Assembly (NCBI GenBank): GCA_049694275.1
Contig: JBAVQS010000360.1
Coordinates: 1 to 8,017, forward strand
Length of the DNA: 8,017 nucleotides
Direction of reading: 5' to 3'
Source: JBAVQS01 sp049694275
Lineage (GTDB): Bacteria > Chloroflexota > Anaerolineae > UBA4142 > SHND01
Shown piece by piece: positions 1 through 5,731 of this stretch; the first letter of the stretch is position 1, and each line of letters opens with the position of its first letter. A program made the translations under genes and the position numbers. The notes below the pieces were generated by a model. That model had not been told where the DNA came from. It was given only the letters and a program-made list of their open reading frames with translations, and did no database searches.

Positions 1-2
1 CG

Positions 3-146
3 TGGGGAGAGGTTGAAGATTTTGTAAACAATGAAATCGAGCGCGCGTTTTACGGCGACGCCTCGGTCACAGAGGCCGCGCAATCAGCAGTAAAAGGCAC
101 GAGTGAATTCTTCCAACAGAATCTCCAAGATCTCGGCGCGAAATAA
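3..146 (+). CDS. C-terminal end of probable ABC-transporter extracellular solute-binding protein (partial)
   Basis: An open frame enters from the left edge and ends at a TAA (144-146), giving 47 residues. The visible tail begins WGEVEDFVNNEIERAF, continues into an Ala/Gln-rich helix (SVTEAAQSAVKGTSEFF) and ends DLGAK. An amphipathic closing helix with this pattern is typical of family 1 extracellular solute-binding proteins, the lipid-anchored or periplasmic receptors that deliver sugars or other small solutes to ABC permeases. The missing N-terminal part would contain the signal peptide and both ligand-binding lobes. The next gene starts inside this one, so the two are probably co-transcribed. 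The family call rests only on a short helical tail, so another alpha-helical C-terminus cannot be excluded. That the frame is a real coding end is more certain than the family. Confidence 0.5.
   Translation, partial: WGEVEDFVNNEIERAFYGDASVTEAAQSAVKGTSEFFQQNLQDLGAK
92..97 (+). promoter_or_regulatory. Shine-Dalgarno for the overlapping lipoprotein gene
   Basis: AAAAGG lies 5 nt before the GTG at 103, inside the coding sequence of the upstream gene. It supports a start within that gene rather than one after its stop codon. Confidence 0.5.
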
Positions 147-699
147 GCGCGGGGGTGGAACCGCGCCGCTTCTGCCATTGGCGATATTTGCCGCGCTATT
201 GTTGCTGGTCGCGTGCGGAATGGACACGCCCCTCACACCCGAGGCCTCGAATATCGGCTGGCCCTTTTCGATCACCGGTGTGCCGTTGGTAACGCCGACG
301 CCTGCGCCGAATGAAACGCTCACGCCGGTGCATCCCTCGGGGAATGCCGTCTTTGCCGATTGTGCGCCGCAGGTCGACAAAGAAATAACATTCCCCGAGC
401 GCTTTGCGCCGAATTTTCCTTTTCCGCCGCAGACGAAATTCTTCAAAGTCGCTACGCTGAACAACAATCCGAACTATGTCGAAGTGGTCGGGTACGCGCC
501 ATTGAATTTCAAAGATTCCGTGCGCTATTTGCTCGCCGAGTTGCCGCAAGCCGGGTATACACTCGGACGGGGGGATGCGGAAGGGGCGGAAGCCGAATCC
601 TTTTTCGATGGTAACGGTTGGCGCGGCGGCTTTCGGGTGAATGAGATTTTCTATTGTCCCGATGTCACCGAGTGGGTAGTGATCGTTTTCAAATTCTAG
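103..699 (+). CDS. Putative lipoprotein, unknown function (198 aa)
   Basis: This is a secreted lipoprotein by its N-terminus: a basic stretch (ARNKR, about residues 12-16), a hydrophobic core (about 21-37) and a lipobox L35-V36-A37-C38. Signal peptidase II would cleave before Cys38, which would be lipidated. A Thr/Pro linker (about 41-80, with TPTPAPNETLTP) leads to a folded region of about 100 residues with no family I can name. It contains a FAPNFPFPPQT segment and ends in a beta-rich WVVIVFKF tail. Cys87 and Cys185 could form a disulfide. The start chosen is GTG at 103, preceded by AAAAGG at 92-97 with 5 nt spacing; no ATG precedes the signal core in this frame. It overlaps the upstream solute-binding-protein tail by 44 nt in another frame, suggesting translational coupling. 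It is followed at once by a strong terminator. The role is unknown. Confidence 0.8.
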   Translation: MNSSNRISKISARNKRGGGTAPLLPLAIFAALLLLVACGMDTPLTPEASNIGWPFSITGVPLVTPTPAPNETLTPVHPSGNAVFADCAPQVDKEITFPERFAPNFPFPPQTKFFKVATLNNNPNYVEVVGYAPLNFKDSVRYLLAELPQAGYTLGRGDAEGAEAESFFDGNGWRGGFRVNEIFYCPDVTEWVVIVFKF

Positions 700-723
700 C
701 TCGAGCGCAACCAAAGTGCCGGC

Positions 724-765
724 TATTAAACCCGAAGGGTCTTCCGCGACCCTTCGGGTTTAATA
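724..765 (+). terminator. Strong hairpin terminator after the lipoprotein gene
   Basis: A perfect 18-bp inverted repeat has arms 724-741 and 748-765 and a 6-nt loop TTCCGC. The stem core is CCCGAAGGGTC paired with GACCCTTCGGG. The outer arms are A/T-rich, so the 3' arm ends TTTAATA in place of a long separate U-tract. It begins 24 nt after the lipoprotein stop and lies before the promoter of the next gene, the expected place for a transcription unit boundary. The A-rich 5' flank means it could also act on the opposite strand. Confidence 0.8.
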
Positions 766-792
766 ATTGTGCGCAATCATCCGAAACACCCA

Positions 793-820
793 TTGACTCG
801 ACAATCGTTTTCAGTAGAAT
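793..820 (+). promoter_or_regulatory. Sigma-70-type promoter for the membrane-anchored gene at 849
   Basis: A -35 box TTGACT (793-798) and a -10 box TAGAAT (815-820) are separated by 16 nt. They lie just after a terminator and 28 nt before the GTG start at 849. Each box differs from the consensus at one position. The location makes it more credible than a chance match. Confidence 0.55.
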
Positions 821-836
821 AAAGCTCATATTCGTC

Positions 837-842
837 AGGAGG
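837..842 (+). promoter_or_regulatory. Consensus Shine-Dalgarno that fixes the GTG start at 849
   Basis: AGGAGG is followed after 6 nt by GTG at 849. The frame stays open upstream to 654, but that extension would run through the terminator and promoter and overlap the previous gene. The ribosome-binding site decides for 849. Confidence 0.8.
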
Positions 843-848
843 AAGATC

Positions 849-1664
849 GTGAAACCAAAGCACGTTGCCTTTTCCGGTTTGGGTACAGTTGTGACCATCA
901 TTTTGATCATTGCGTATTATTGGTTTATCGCGCCTGCCAACTCTACCCCCAAAACGTCGGGGGGTCTCACGCCTGATGCGGGCTCGATCATCAATGTCCC
1001 GCCTACCACCTCCTCCTCAGGCGGCGGCGGCGCGGTCCTGCCGGGCGCGCCCGGCGCATTACCCAATATGGCGCAAAAACCTCAGCCAAAGCAATTGGCT
1101 TCGTTCCAGGGTTGTCCCCCTGAAGGCGATGGAAGTGATCCCGCGTTGAACCAGCTCAAGAATCGGGTGGACGAAGGAAACTATATTCCGGTTGCCTTTG
1201 ATGCCGTGGCCCAACTGTCGTGGCCGCAAGCCATCGAGCGTAAAAAGCGCGCCGATTGGTCATCGGCAGACACGGCGGCGATTGCCAAGTACGAAGGCAT
1301 TCCGATTTCCATCGAGGGATACTTGTACGGCGCGAGAGAAGAGGGTCCAGAATCGCCGAACTGCCATGGCGCAGACCTGCCGATGCACGATTTTCACATC
1401 TGGCTGACCAAGAGTGCAGGTGATAGCAACAGCGGTTCGATTGTCGTCGAAACAACCCCGCGCGTTCGCGCAAATCATTCAACGTGGACGGTCAAAGCGC
1501 TTACGCAGATTGCCAAGGGTGAACAGCGCGTTCGCATTAGCGGCTGGCTGATGATGGATCCCGAACATCCCGATCAGGTGACCAAGACCCGCGGCACGAT
1601 CTGGGAAATCCATCCGATTATGAAAATCGAGGTCCAACAAGGCGGGACGTGGCAAACTTTTTGA
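849..1664 (+). CDS. Membrane-anchored protein with conserved His/Asp-rich domain, function unknown (271 aa)
   Basis: The N-terminus has a short basic segment (KPKH) and one hydrophobic helix (about residues 11-28), either an uncleaved anchor or a signal peptide, so the rest should face outward. A low-complexity Ser/Gly/Pro linker (about 31-80, including SSSGGGG) follows. From about residue 86 a compact domain begins at FQGCPPEGDG and continues as DPALNQLKNR, PVAFDAVAQLSWP, IEGYLYGAREEGPES, N171-C172-H173-G174, H180-D181-F182-H183, DPEH (237-240), TRGT (247-250) and WEIHP (252-256). I recognise this motif order as recurring in uncharacterised secreted bacterial proteins. The beta-strand pattern suggests an OB-like barrel, and the His/Asp/Glu positions could form a metal or catalytic site, but this is inference. 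It has its own promoter and ribosome-binding site. No enzymatic function is assigned. Confidence 0.85.
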   Translation: MKPKHVAFSGLGTVVTIILIIAYYWFIAPANSTPKTSGGLTPDAGSIINVPPTTSSSGGGGAVLPGAPGALPNMAQKPQPKQLASFQGCPPEGDGSDPALNQLKNRVDEGNYIPVAFDAVAQLSWPQAIERKKRADWSSADTAAIAKYEGIPISIEGYLYGAREEGPESPNCHGADLPMHDFHIWLTKSAGDSNSGSIVVETTPRVRANHSTWTVKALTQIAKGEQRVRISGWLMMDPEHPDQVTKTRGTIWEIHPIMKIEVQQGGTWQTF

Positions 1665-1707
1665 TCGTCGCGTCCGCTATAGTGTGAAAAGGTCTTTGCT
1701 ATCGCCG

Positions 1708-1747
1708 ACCGCCGCACGCAGGTCACTGGTTGCCTGCGTGCGGCGGT
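1708..1747 (+). terminator. Perfect 15-bp G+C-rich hairpin between two plus-strand genes (terminator or leader structure)
   Basis: Arms ACCGCCGCACGCAGG (1708-1722) and CCTGCGTGCGGCGGT (1733-1747) pair perfectly around a 10-nt loop. No U-tract follows (next bases GGCAATTTCC), so it is not a textbook intrinsic terminator. It ends 10 nt before the G-rich Shine-Dalgarno of the small gene at 1773. It could terminate the upstream gene, act as an mRNA 3' stabiliser, or be a leader structure affecting the small gene. Confidence 0.5.
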
Positions 1748-1772
1748 GGCAATTTCCGGGGAGGGAGACAGC

Positions 1773-1976
1773 ATGCGTAAGGCAATCCGACTCCAGGTGA
1801 CGCTGTGGATCGAAGGGGACGACGAGCCCGCGCACAACTTTTTTGAAGCGACAAAGCAAGCCGTGAACGACATCATCAGCTTGGGCAAATTGCGCCACCC
1901 CGGACTCAAGGTCACGGTCAAGAATATTGTCGAAGACACTGACTATGACAAGCCTGAGCCCCCTGCAATGACATAG
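1773..1976 (+). CDS. Small conserved-looking protein, unknown function (67 aa)
   Basis: ATG at 1773 is preceded by the G-rich Shine-Dalgarno GGGGAGGGA (1758-1766), which favours this start over in-frame codons further upstream. The protein has no signal peptide or membrane segment. It begins with a basic strand (MRKAIRLQVTLWIEG), followed by an acidic turn (DDEPAH), a helix (NFFEATKQAVNDIISLG), a second strand (LKVTVKNIVED) and an acidic/proline tail. This beta-alpha-beta outline would suit a small cytosolic domain, perhaps a dimer, but I cannot name a family. Good codon structure and the strong ribosome-binding site make it a real gene rather than a chance frame. The hairpin just upstream may affect its expression, and a TATAGT at 1678-1683 could be its -10 box, though no fitting -35 box is visible. 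Confidence 0.7.
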   Translation: MRKAIRLQVTLWIEGDDEPAHNFFEATKQAVNDIISLGKLRHPGLKVTVKNIVEDTDYDKPEPPAMT

Positions 1977-2031
1977 CTACGTACCAGCGCCGGTCCCGCC
2001 AAGAGCATCGCGCCTTTATGCCCCGGGATAA

Positions 2032-2883
2032 TCAAACGGAGAGGTTTCGCTCATAATGCTTCTCGATACAAAACTCTTTCACGAGCCTGACAAACTCCTC
2101 CGGCTGTTCAATCTGGGGCATGTGCGCGGCCGCCGGCATGATCCGTAGCGCGCTCCCGGGGATCGCGGCGGCAATGGCACGCCCGCGGTCCAGCGATGAC
2201 AGCCGGTCCTCCGCGCCCCAGATGACAAGCGTCGGCCCCCGCGGCGTCTGCTCGGGCGGCAGGTCGCCAAGAAGGGCCTGACGCATGATCGAGACATAGG
2301 CATGCGATCCGGCCTCGGCGTTCGCGATAAACTCGGGCGTCAGCAGTGACTCGTTAAACACCATGCGATGCAGTCCGTCCGGCGAGAACGCCTGCTTGCG
2401 GACCCACTCGACGAGCGGCGGCGCGATGGGGAGCAAAAGCAAGGGACGCAGCAGAGCAGGAAGCGTATTGATATGCCCGCCGTCCACGAGCACCAGCCGC
2501 CGTACGCGATCCGGGTATTTCGCGGCGACCAGCCGCCGTACGCGATCCGGGTATTTCGCGGCGACCAGCCGCGCAAGCCCCGCCCCGAACGAATTGCCCA
2601 CCAGACTGACCTCTTGCAGGTTGAGCAGCTCGATTACCCGCAGCGTCCACTCGACCCAATCGCCAAAGCGGGCATCGGGGAGCGGCGCGCTCCCACCAAA
2701 GCCGGGAAAGTCTGGCGCGGCGATGGTAAAATCCGCCGCCAGTTGATCCCACACCGGCGCCCAGTGCTGTTCCGCATCGCCAATGCCCCCATGCAGCAGT
2801 AGCAGCGCCGGCCCCGTCCCGCCGCCCCACACCCGCACCGACCGCGCCGCAATCCGTATCAGTTGAGGAGTAACGCTATCCAT
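2032..2883 (-). CDS. Alpha/beta hydrolase with a 12-residue internal tandem duplication (283 aa)
   Basis: This is a cytosolic hydrolase of the alpha/beta-fold superfamily; the substrate cannot be read from sequence. Visible landmarks are the oxyanion-hole HGG (31-33), DFPGFGGS (58-65), the nucleophile elbow G96-N97-S98-F99-G100, the acid Asp226 in WGAEDRL, and His254 in AAAHMPQ near the C-terminus. This is a complete Ser-Asp-His triad in the usual order. The GNSFGAG elbow and overall length resemble the meta-cleavage-product hydrolase (BphD/MhpC-like) and epoxide hydrolase groups. Residues 107-118 (VAAKYPDRVRRL) are repeated exactly as 119-130, encoded by a perfect 36-bp tandem duplication. 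They fall between the nucleophile helix and the next core strand (LVLVDGG), so the fold probably tolerates them or is locally disturbed. The gene starts 36 nt downstream of the PLP enzyme gene, suggesting an operon. Confidence 0.9.
   Translation of the reverse strand: MDSVTPQLIRIAARSVRVWGGGTGPALLLLHGGIGDAEQHWAPVWDQLAADFTIAAPDFPGFGGSAPLPDARFGDWVEWTLRVIELLNLQEVSLVGNSFGAGLARLVAAKYPDRVRRLVAAKYPDRVRRLVLVDGGHINTLPALLRPLLLLPIAPPLVEWVRKQAFSPDGLHRMVFNESLLTPEFIANAEAGSHAYVSIMRQALLGDLPPEQTPRGPTLVIWGAEDRLSSLDRGRAIAAAIPGSALRIMPAAAHMPQIEQPEEFVRLVKEFCIEKHYERNLSV
2492..2572. repeat. 36-bp perfect tandem duplication inside the hydrolase gene
   Basis: Unit 1 covers 2492-2527 and unit 2 covers 2528-2563 with no differences. 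A further 9 bp of the unit (ACCAGCCGC, 2564-2572) follows, the microhomology expected at a slippage or unequal recombination site. The period is 12 codons, so the frame is kept. Confidence 0.95.
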
Positions 2884-2888
2884 TCACC

Positions 2889-2928
2889 AATTCCTAATCC
2901 TGAATTCCTAATCCTGAATTCAGAATTC
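2889..2928. repeat. Short tandem repeat rich in GAATTC between the two minus-strand genes
   Basis: Two identical 14-bp units (AATTCCTAATCCTG, 2889-2902 and 2903-2916) are followed by a partial third and another GAATTC. The palindrome GAATTC occurs at 2902-2907, 2916-2921 and 2923-2928. The repeat fills almost all of the space between the hydrolase start and the PLP-enzyme stop, and its edge supplies the last codons (Glu-Phe) and TGA of the latter. Confidence 0.85.
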
Positions 2929-3906
2929 CCCCGCATATCCAAACATCCCCGGCTGTCCCCCGGTGTGCCAAAAGACCACCGTCGCGCCGTGCGGGATGTC
3001 ACCCTGCCGCGCCAGGGCGATCAGCCCGGCCATCGTCTTGCCCGTATAAACCGGATCGAGAAAGATGCCTTCGGTCTGGGCTACGAGGCAAATCGCGTTG
3101 CGCGCCTCGGGCGTCACAATCCCATAACCGGGGCCGATGAACTGGTCATTGACGATGACATCGCCAGGTGCCAGCGCCAGCGGGACGCCGATAAACTCGG
3201 CCGTCTCTTGAACCAGCTTGCTAACCCGCTCCGCACAGGGAGCGCTTGCCCGACTGACGCTGATGCCATACACCGGAATGGTCGCCCCGTAATATTTCAT
3301 CCCCGCCAGGATTCCCGCCTGTGTCCCTGCCGAGCCGTTCGTCACAAACACATAATCTGCCTTGACGTTCGCCGCCTTGAGCTGGTCCAGCAGTTCCCCC
3401 GCCGCCAGGAGATAGGCGACACAGCCAAGCGGGACCGAGCCGCCCACTGGGATCGCATAGGGCTTGCGCCCCTGCGCCTGGAGCTCTTGCGCCGCCTGCG
3501 CGATGGCGCGGTCGTTCGCGTCAAAGTCCTGCGACGGGAGTTGCACAAAGCGAATCTCCGCGGCAAGCAGCTTGTCGAGCAGCAGGTTTCCGTTGATCTC
3601 TTGCGGCGGCGCCCCCACAAGCACAAGGAGCGCTTCCAACCCGGCGCGGCGGGCGGCTGCGGCGGTCGTCCGCGCGTGATTCGACTGAGGCCCCCCGCCG
3701 GTGACGAGTATCTCCGCGCCCTGATTCAGCGCGTCCCCCAGAAAAAACTCGAGCTTGCGCACCTTGTTCCCGCCGAGCGCGAAACCGGTCAGGTCATCCC
3801 GCTTGACGAGCACGCGGATGCCCAGCTCTTTTGACAGCCGCGGCGCCTCGTCGAGCGGCGTCGGCAGCGTCGCAAGCGGATAGCGAGATAAGTTTCCAAG
3901 CTGCAC
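2920..3906 (-). CDS. PLP-dependent D-cysteine desulfhydrase / ACC deaminase family enzyme (328 aa)
   Basis: This is a fold-type II PLP enzyme of normal length. It opens with YPLATLPTPLDEAPRLS and carries the Schiff-base Lys48 in GGNKVRKLEF, the QSNH motif (74-77) with the proposed nucleophile Ser75, and the phosphate-binding loop NGSAGTQAG (190-198). DPVYTGK (284-290) and HTGGQPG (314-320) lie near the C-terminus. In true 1-aminocyclopropane-1-carboxylate deaminases these last two motifs carry Glu and Leu (E295 and L322 of the Pseudomonas enzyme). Here both are Thr (Thr288, Thr315), the pattern of D-cysteine desulfhydrases, which convert D-cysteine to pyruvate, H2S and ammonia. I therefore prefer desulfhydrase, though related D-amino-acid substrates are possible. 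The start is GTG at 3906-3904 with only a weak upstream GGGAG. The hydrolase gene follows 36 nt downstream. Confidence 0.9.
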   Translation of the reverse strand: MQLGNLSRYPLATLPTPLDEAPRLSKELGIRVLVKRDDLTGFALGGNKVRKLEFFLGDALNQGAEILVTGGGPQSNHARTTAAAARRAGLEALLVLVGAPPQEINGNLLLDKLLAAEIRFVQLPSQDFDANDRAIAQAAQELQAQGRKPYAIPVGGSVPLGCVAYLLAAGELLDQLKAANVKADYVFVTNGSAGTQAGILAGMKYYGATIPVYGISVSRASAPCAERVSKLVQETAEFIGVPLALAPGDVIVNDQFIGPGYGIVTPEARNAICLVAQTEGIFLDPVYTGKTMAGLIALARQGDIPHGATVVFWHTGGQPGMFGYAGEF

Positions 3907-4135
3907 TCTTCACTACTCCCACAACAAAACACCCTCGCTACTCCAAATCAAGCGAGGGTGCAACGGTGAACCAGAATCTGAATACTAGCCCTCTTTTGCT
4001 CACAGCATAAACTGTGCCCAAAGACAACACGCCCAGATATCCCAATAAGCCGACCAAGTGCGAGGTCGATCAATGGGAGGTCTAATGCGGAACTGTAGAT
4101 AAGACAGCAAGAGTGCATAAGAGGGGAGAAAATCC
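3907..4135. other. Intergenic region between the PLP enzyme and the TPR gene
   Basis: This stretch contains the minus-strand terminator at 3930-3960. The rest (3961-4135) shows no convincing gene, and its short minus-strand frames lack a ribosome-binding site and overlap the TPR gene. Base composition shifts here from G+C-rich to more A+T-rich. Confidence 0.6.
3930..3960 (-). terminator. Rho-independent terminator for the TPR gene
   Basis: A perfect 10-bp stem (CACCCTCGCT, 3930-3939, with AGCGAGGGTG, 3951-3960) encloses an 11-nt loop. Read on the minus strand it is followed by GTTTTGTTG, an adequate U-rich tail. It lies about 175 nt past the TPR stop and just upstream of the PLP-enzyme start, separating the two units. 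Confidence 0.75.
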
Positions 4136-5575
4136 TTATTCTTGTAGATCGCGGATCCACTGCTCAACCTGCTGTCTATACATCGAGTTAGGGTCAAGTT
4201 TTAGATAAGTCCCAAAGGCGGATATTGCCTCGGCAGCATTGCCCTTCTGTCTATAAGCGCGTCCAATGTTATAGTAGGATTCTGTGAACTCAGGCTCAAG
4301 TTTGCTCGCCTGACCAAAATCTTGGATGGCCGCGTCTACCAGACCCATATCAAGATAGACTTTTCCTCGGTTATTGTAAGGTCTGCTGTATTTGTGTTCG
4401 GGTGCAAGTTCAATCGCTGTATCAAAGTCCTTTTTAGCAGCATCCAGCCACTGCTTTTGATAATAGACACGGCCACGGTTGTTATAACCCTTGAAATACT
4501 TGTCATCCATGGCCAGTGCCTTGTCAAAATTGACGGTTGCCTGGTCCAGATTTCCTTGATCGTAATATACGAGACCAAGATCATTGTAGACTCTCGCTGT
4601 CTTTTGATATTCGAGGGACTTGGAATAATCGAGGGCTGCTTGTCTCAAATCGTTCTTTACTGCGTAGGCGATGTTTCCTCGGAATAGGTAGAGAGTTGAG
4701 AACCCTTCCTGCAGCCGCGCCTGTTGATCGGGAGGTGTCTCCTGTCCCTTAGCAATCGCAACATCAAAGGTGCGGAGCGCGTCGTCAAACTTGCCATCGA
4801 AGTATAGCAGTTGTCCCACCGTCAGTGCACCAAAGAAAGCCAACTGTGAAGGAATGTTTTGCGCAATGTTCGCCTTGAATTCGGTTTCGTTCAAATCTTG
4901 CAGCTTGGCGATTTGAGGAGATGGAATTACCTGAGGTCGTTCAGCAGTTACTGTCAAAGATGGCCAAATGGCGAGGGAATCATAGCGCCCCCATATAACA
5001 AAGACGGCCCTTTCTGACCTGCCCAATTTTATGGCGGATTGCTCATCTGAAATGAGGGGAGTGTCTTTGCTATTACCTGTGCCCGGCTCTATTCGGTAGT
5101 TGGCAATTTTTGCGGCTTTTAGTGAAGTTTGGAGTTGCTCGGTTATCCGTTCCGTTTCGAGATATCTTGGCCCATCCGCGCCATCGAATTTGGCAACGAT
5201 GATGAGCAACTCACCATCCTGAGCTGGTTTGAATAGAACTCCCTGTGCTTTCTGATAATCCTGCCAGCCATTAATCAGAATCCAGGAAAGTGATATTACG
5301 CTGAGAAGGACAATGCAGATTCCCGCAACGGTCCTGTTTTTCAAGTGTCTCCAAAGGAATACGTCGAGGGCAATTGTGCCCAAGAGGAAAAACACGTAGG
5401 AAACGGATGGGTCACTTGAGGAAAAGCGAAATGCGCCAATGATCGCCACAATCAGCACGGAAAGCTCGAGTGCTTGTTTCAACAGATCATAAAGATTCTT
5501 GAGTGAATCCGGAAGAAAGCCGGAGGTAGATTCGTTCTTTGTGGGCTTCGGTTTCTTGTTTGATTGTTTGGGCAT
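4136..5575 (-). CDS. Membrane protein with extracytoplasmic domain and about six TPR repeats (479 aa)
   Basis: The N-terminus is Lys-rich and polar (1-20). Three hydrophobic helices follow (about 36-51, 57-75, 83-102). The RHLKNR stretch between helices 2 and 3 is positive, so by the positive-inside rule the C-terminal part should be extracytoplasmic. Residues about 120-210 start with the strand LLIIVAKFDG and include ERITEQLQTSLKAA and AVFVIWGRYDS. This resembles the TolB-N/CsgG-type alpha-beta domain seen before TPRs in other envelope proteins (inference). TPR-like repeats occupy about 247-280, 289-322, 328-359, 362-393, 399-430 and 433-464, with typical Y/G/A positions such as YNDLGLVYYDQGNLDQA. 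It is probably a scaffold or sensor with protein partners. ATG at 5575 has an AAGGGGA ribosome-binding site upstream. It is more A+T-rich than the flanking metabolic genes. Confidence 0.85.
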   Translation of the reverse strand: MPKQSNKKPKPTKNESTSGFLPDSLKNLYDLLKQALELSVLIVAIIGAFRFSSSDPSVSYVFFLLGTIALDVFLWRHLKNRTVAGICIVLLSVISLSWILINGWQDYQKAQGVLFKPAQDGELLIIVAKFDGADGPRYLETERITEQLQTSLKAAKIANYRIEPGTGNSKDTPLISDEQSAIKLGRSERAVFVIWGRYDSLAIWPSLTVTAERPQVIPSPQIAKLQDLNETEFKANIAQNIPSQLAFFGALTVGQLLYFDGKFDDALRTFDVAIAKGQETPPDQQARLQEGFSTLYLFRGNIAYAVKNDLRQAALDYSKSLEYQKTARVYNDLGLVYYDQGNLDQATVNFDKALAMDDKYFKGYNNRGRVYYQKQWLDAAKKDFDTAIELAPEHKYSRPYNNRGKVYLDMGLVDAAIQDFGQASKLEPEFTESYYNIGRAYRQKGNAAEAISAFGTYLKLDPNSMYRQQVEQWIRDLQE

Positions 5576-5620
5576 CGGACATTCCCCTTATTCTCGGGCA
5601 GAATATCAGTGCTCTTTTGA

Positions 5621-5711
5621 CAATACCCTCGCCAACGGCATCCCTGAAGTCGAAAATAAGCTTGAAATGAGGCCTTTTTATGGCGAGTTATGGCTTTTGG
5701 CGAAGGTATTG
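5621..5711. mobile_element. Candidate 91-bp miniature inverted-repeat element (MITE-like)
   Basis: Terminal inverted repeats CAATACCCTCGCCAA (5621-5635) and TTGGCGAAGGTATTG (5697-5711) match at 14 of 15 positions. The 91-bp unit is flanked by an exact direct repeat TTTTGA (5615-5620 and 5712-5717), as expected of a target-site duplication. An inner TGGCGAG (5681-5687) also complements part of the left arm. It encodes no protein. It sits between two co-directional minus-strand genes and abuts the TPR gene's upstream region, where it could affect transcription. A long hairpin with chance flanking repeats is the alternative. Confidence 0.5.
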
Positions 5712-5731
5712 TTTTGATGGAGCCAATTGCC

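Noticed and set aside
654..848. Upstream in-frame extension of the membrane-anchored gene
   Set aside because: It would overlap the previous gene and run through a strong terminator and a promoter; the AGGAGG before GTG 849 gives a much better start.
1977..2031. Terminator between the convergent 67-aa gene and hydrolase
   Set aside because: No stem longer than a few base pairs with a U-tract could be found on either strand.
2354..2830. Several overlapping frames on both strands across the hydrolase
   Set aside because: All are alternate-frame readings of the hydrolase; the tandem duplication appears in each because 36 is a multiple of three.
2863..3834. Long plus-strand frame (323 codons) opposite the PLP enzyme gene
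   Set aside because: It is antisense to a clear enzyme with conserved motifs; its Arg-rich, low-plausibility protein is a shadow of G+C-rich codons, and it begins in the tandem repeat.
3948..4160. 70-codon minus-strand frame after the TPR gene
   Set aside because: It overlaps the TPR gene's 3' end and the terminator, has no ribosome-binding site, and shows no domain-like composition.
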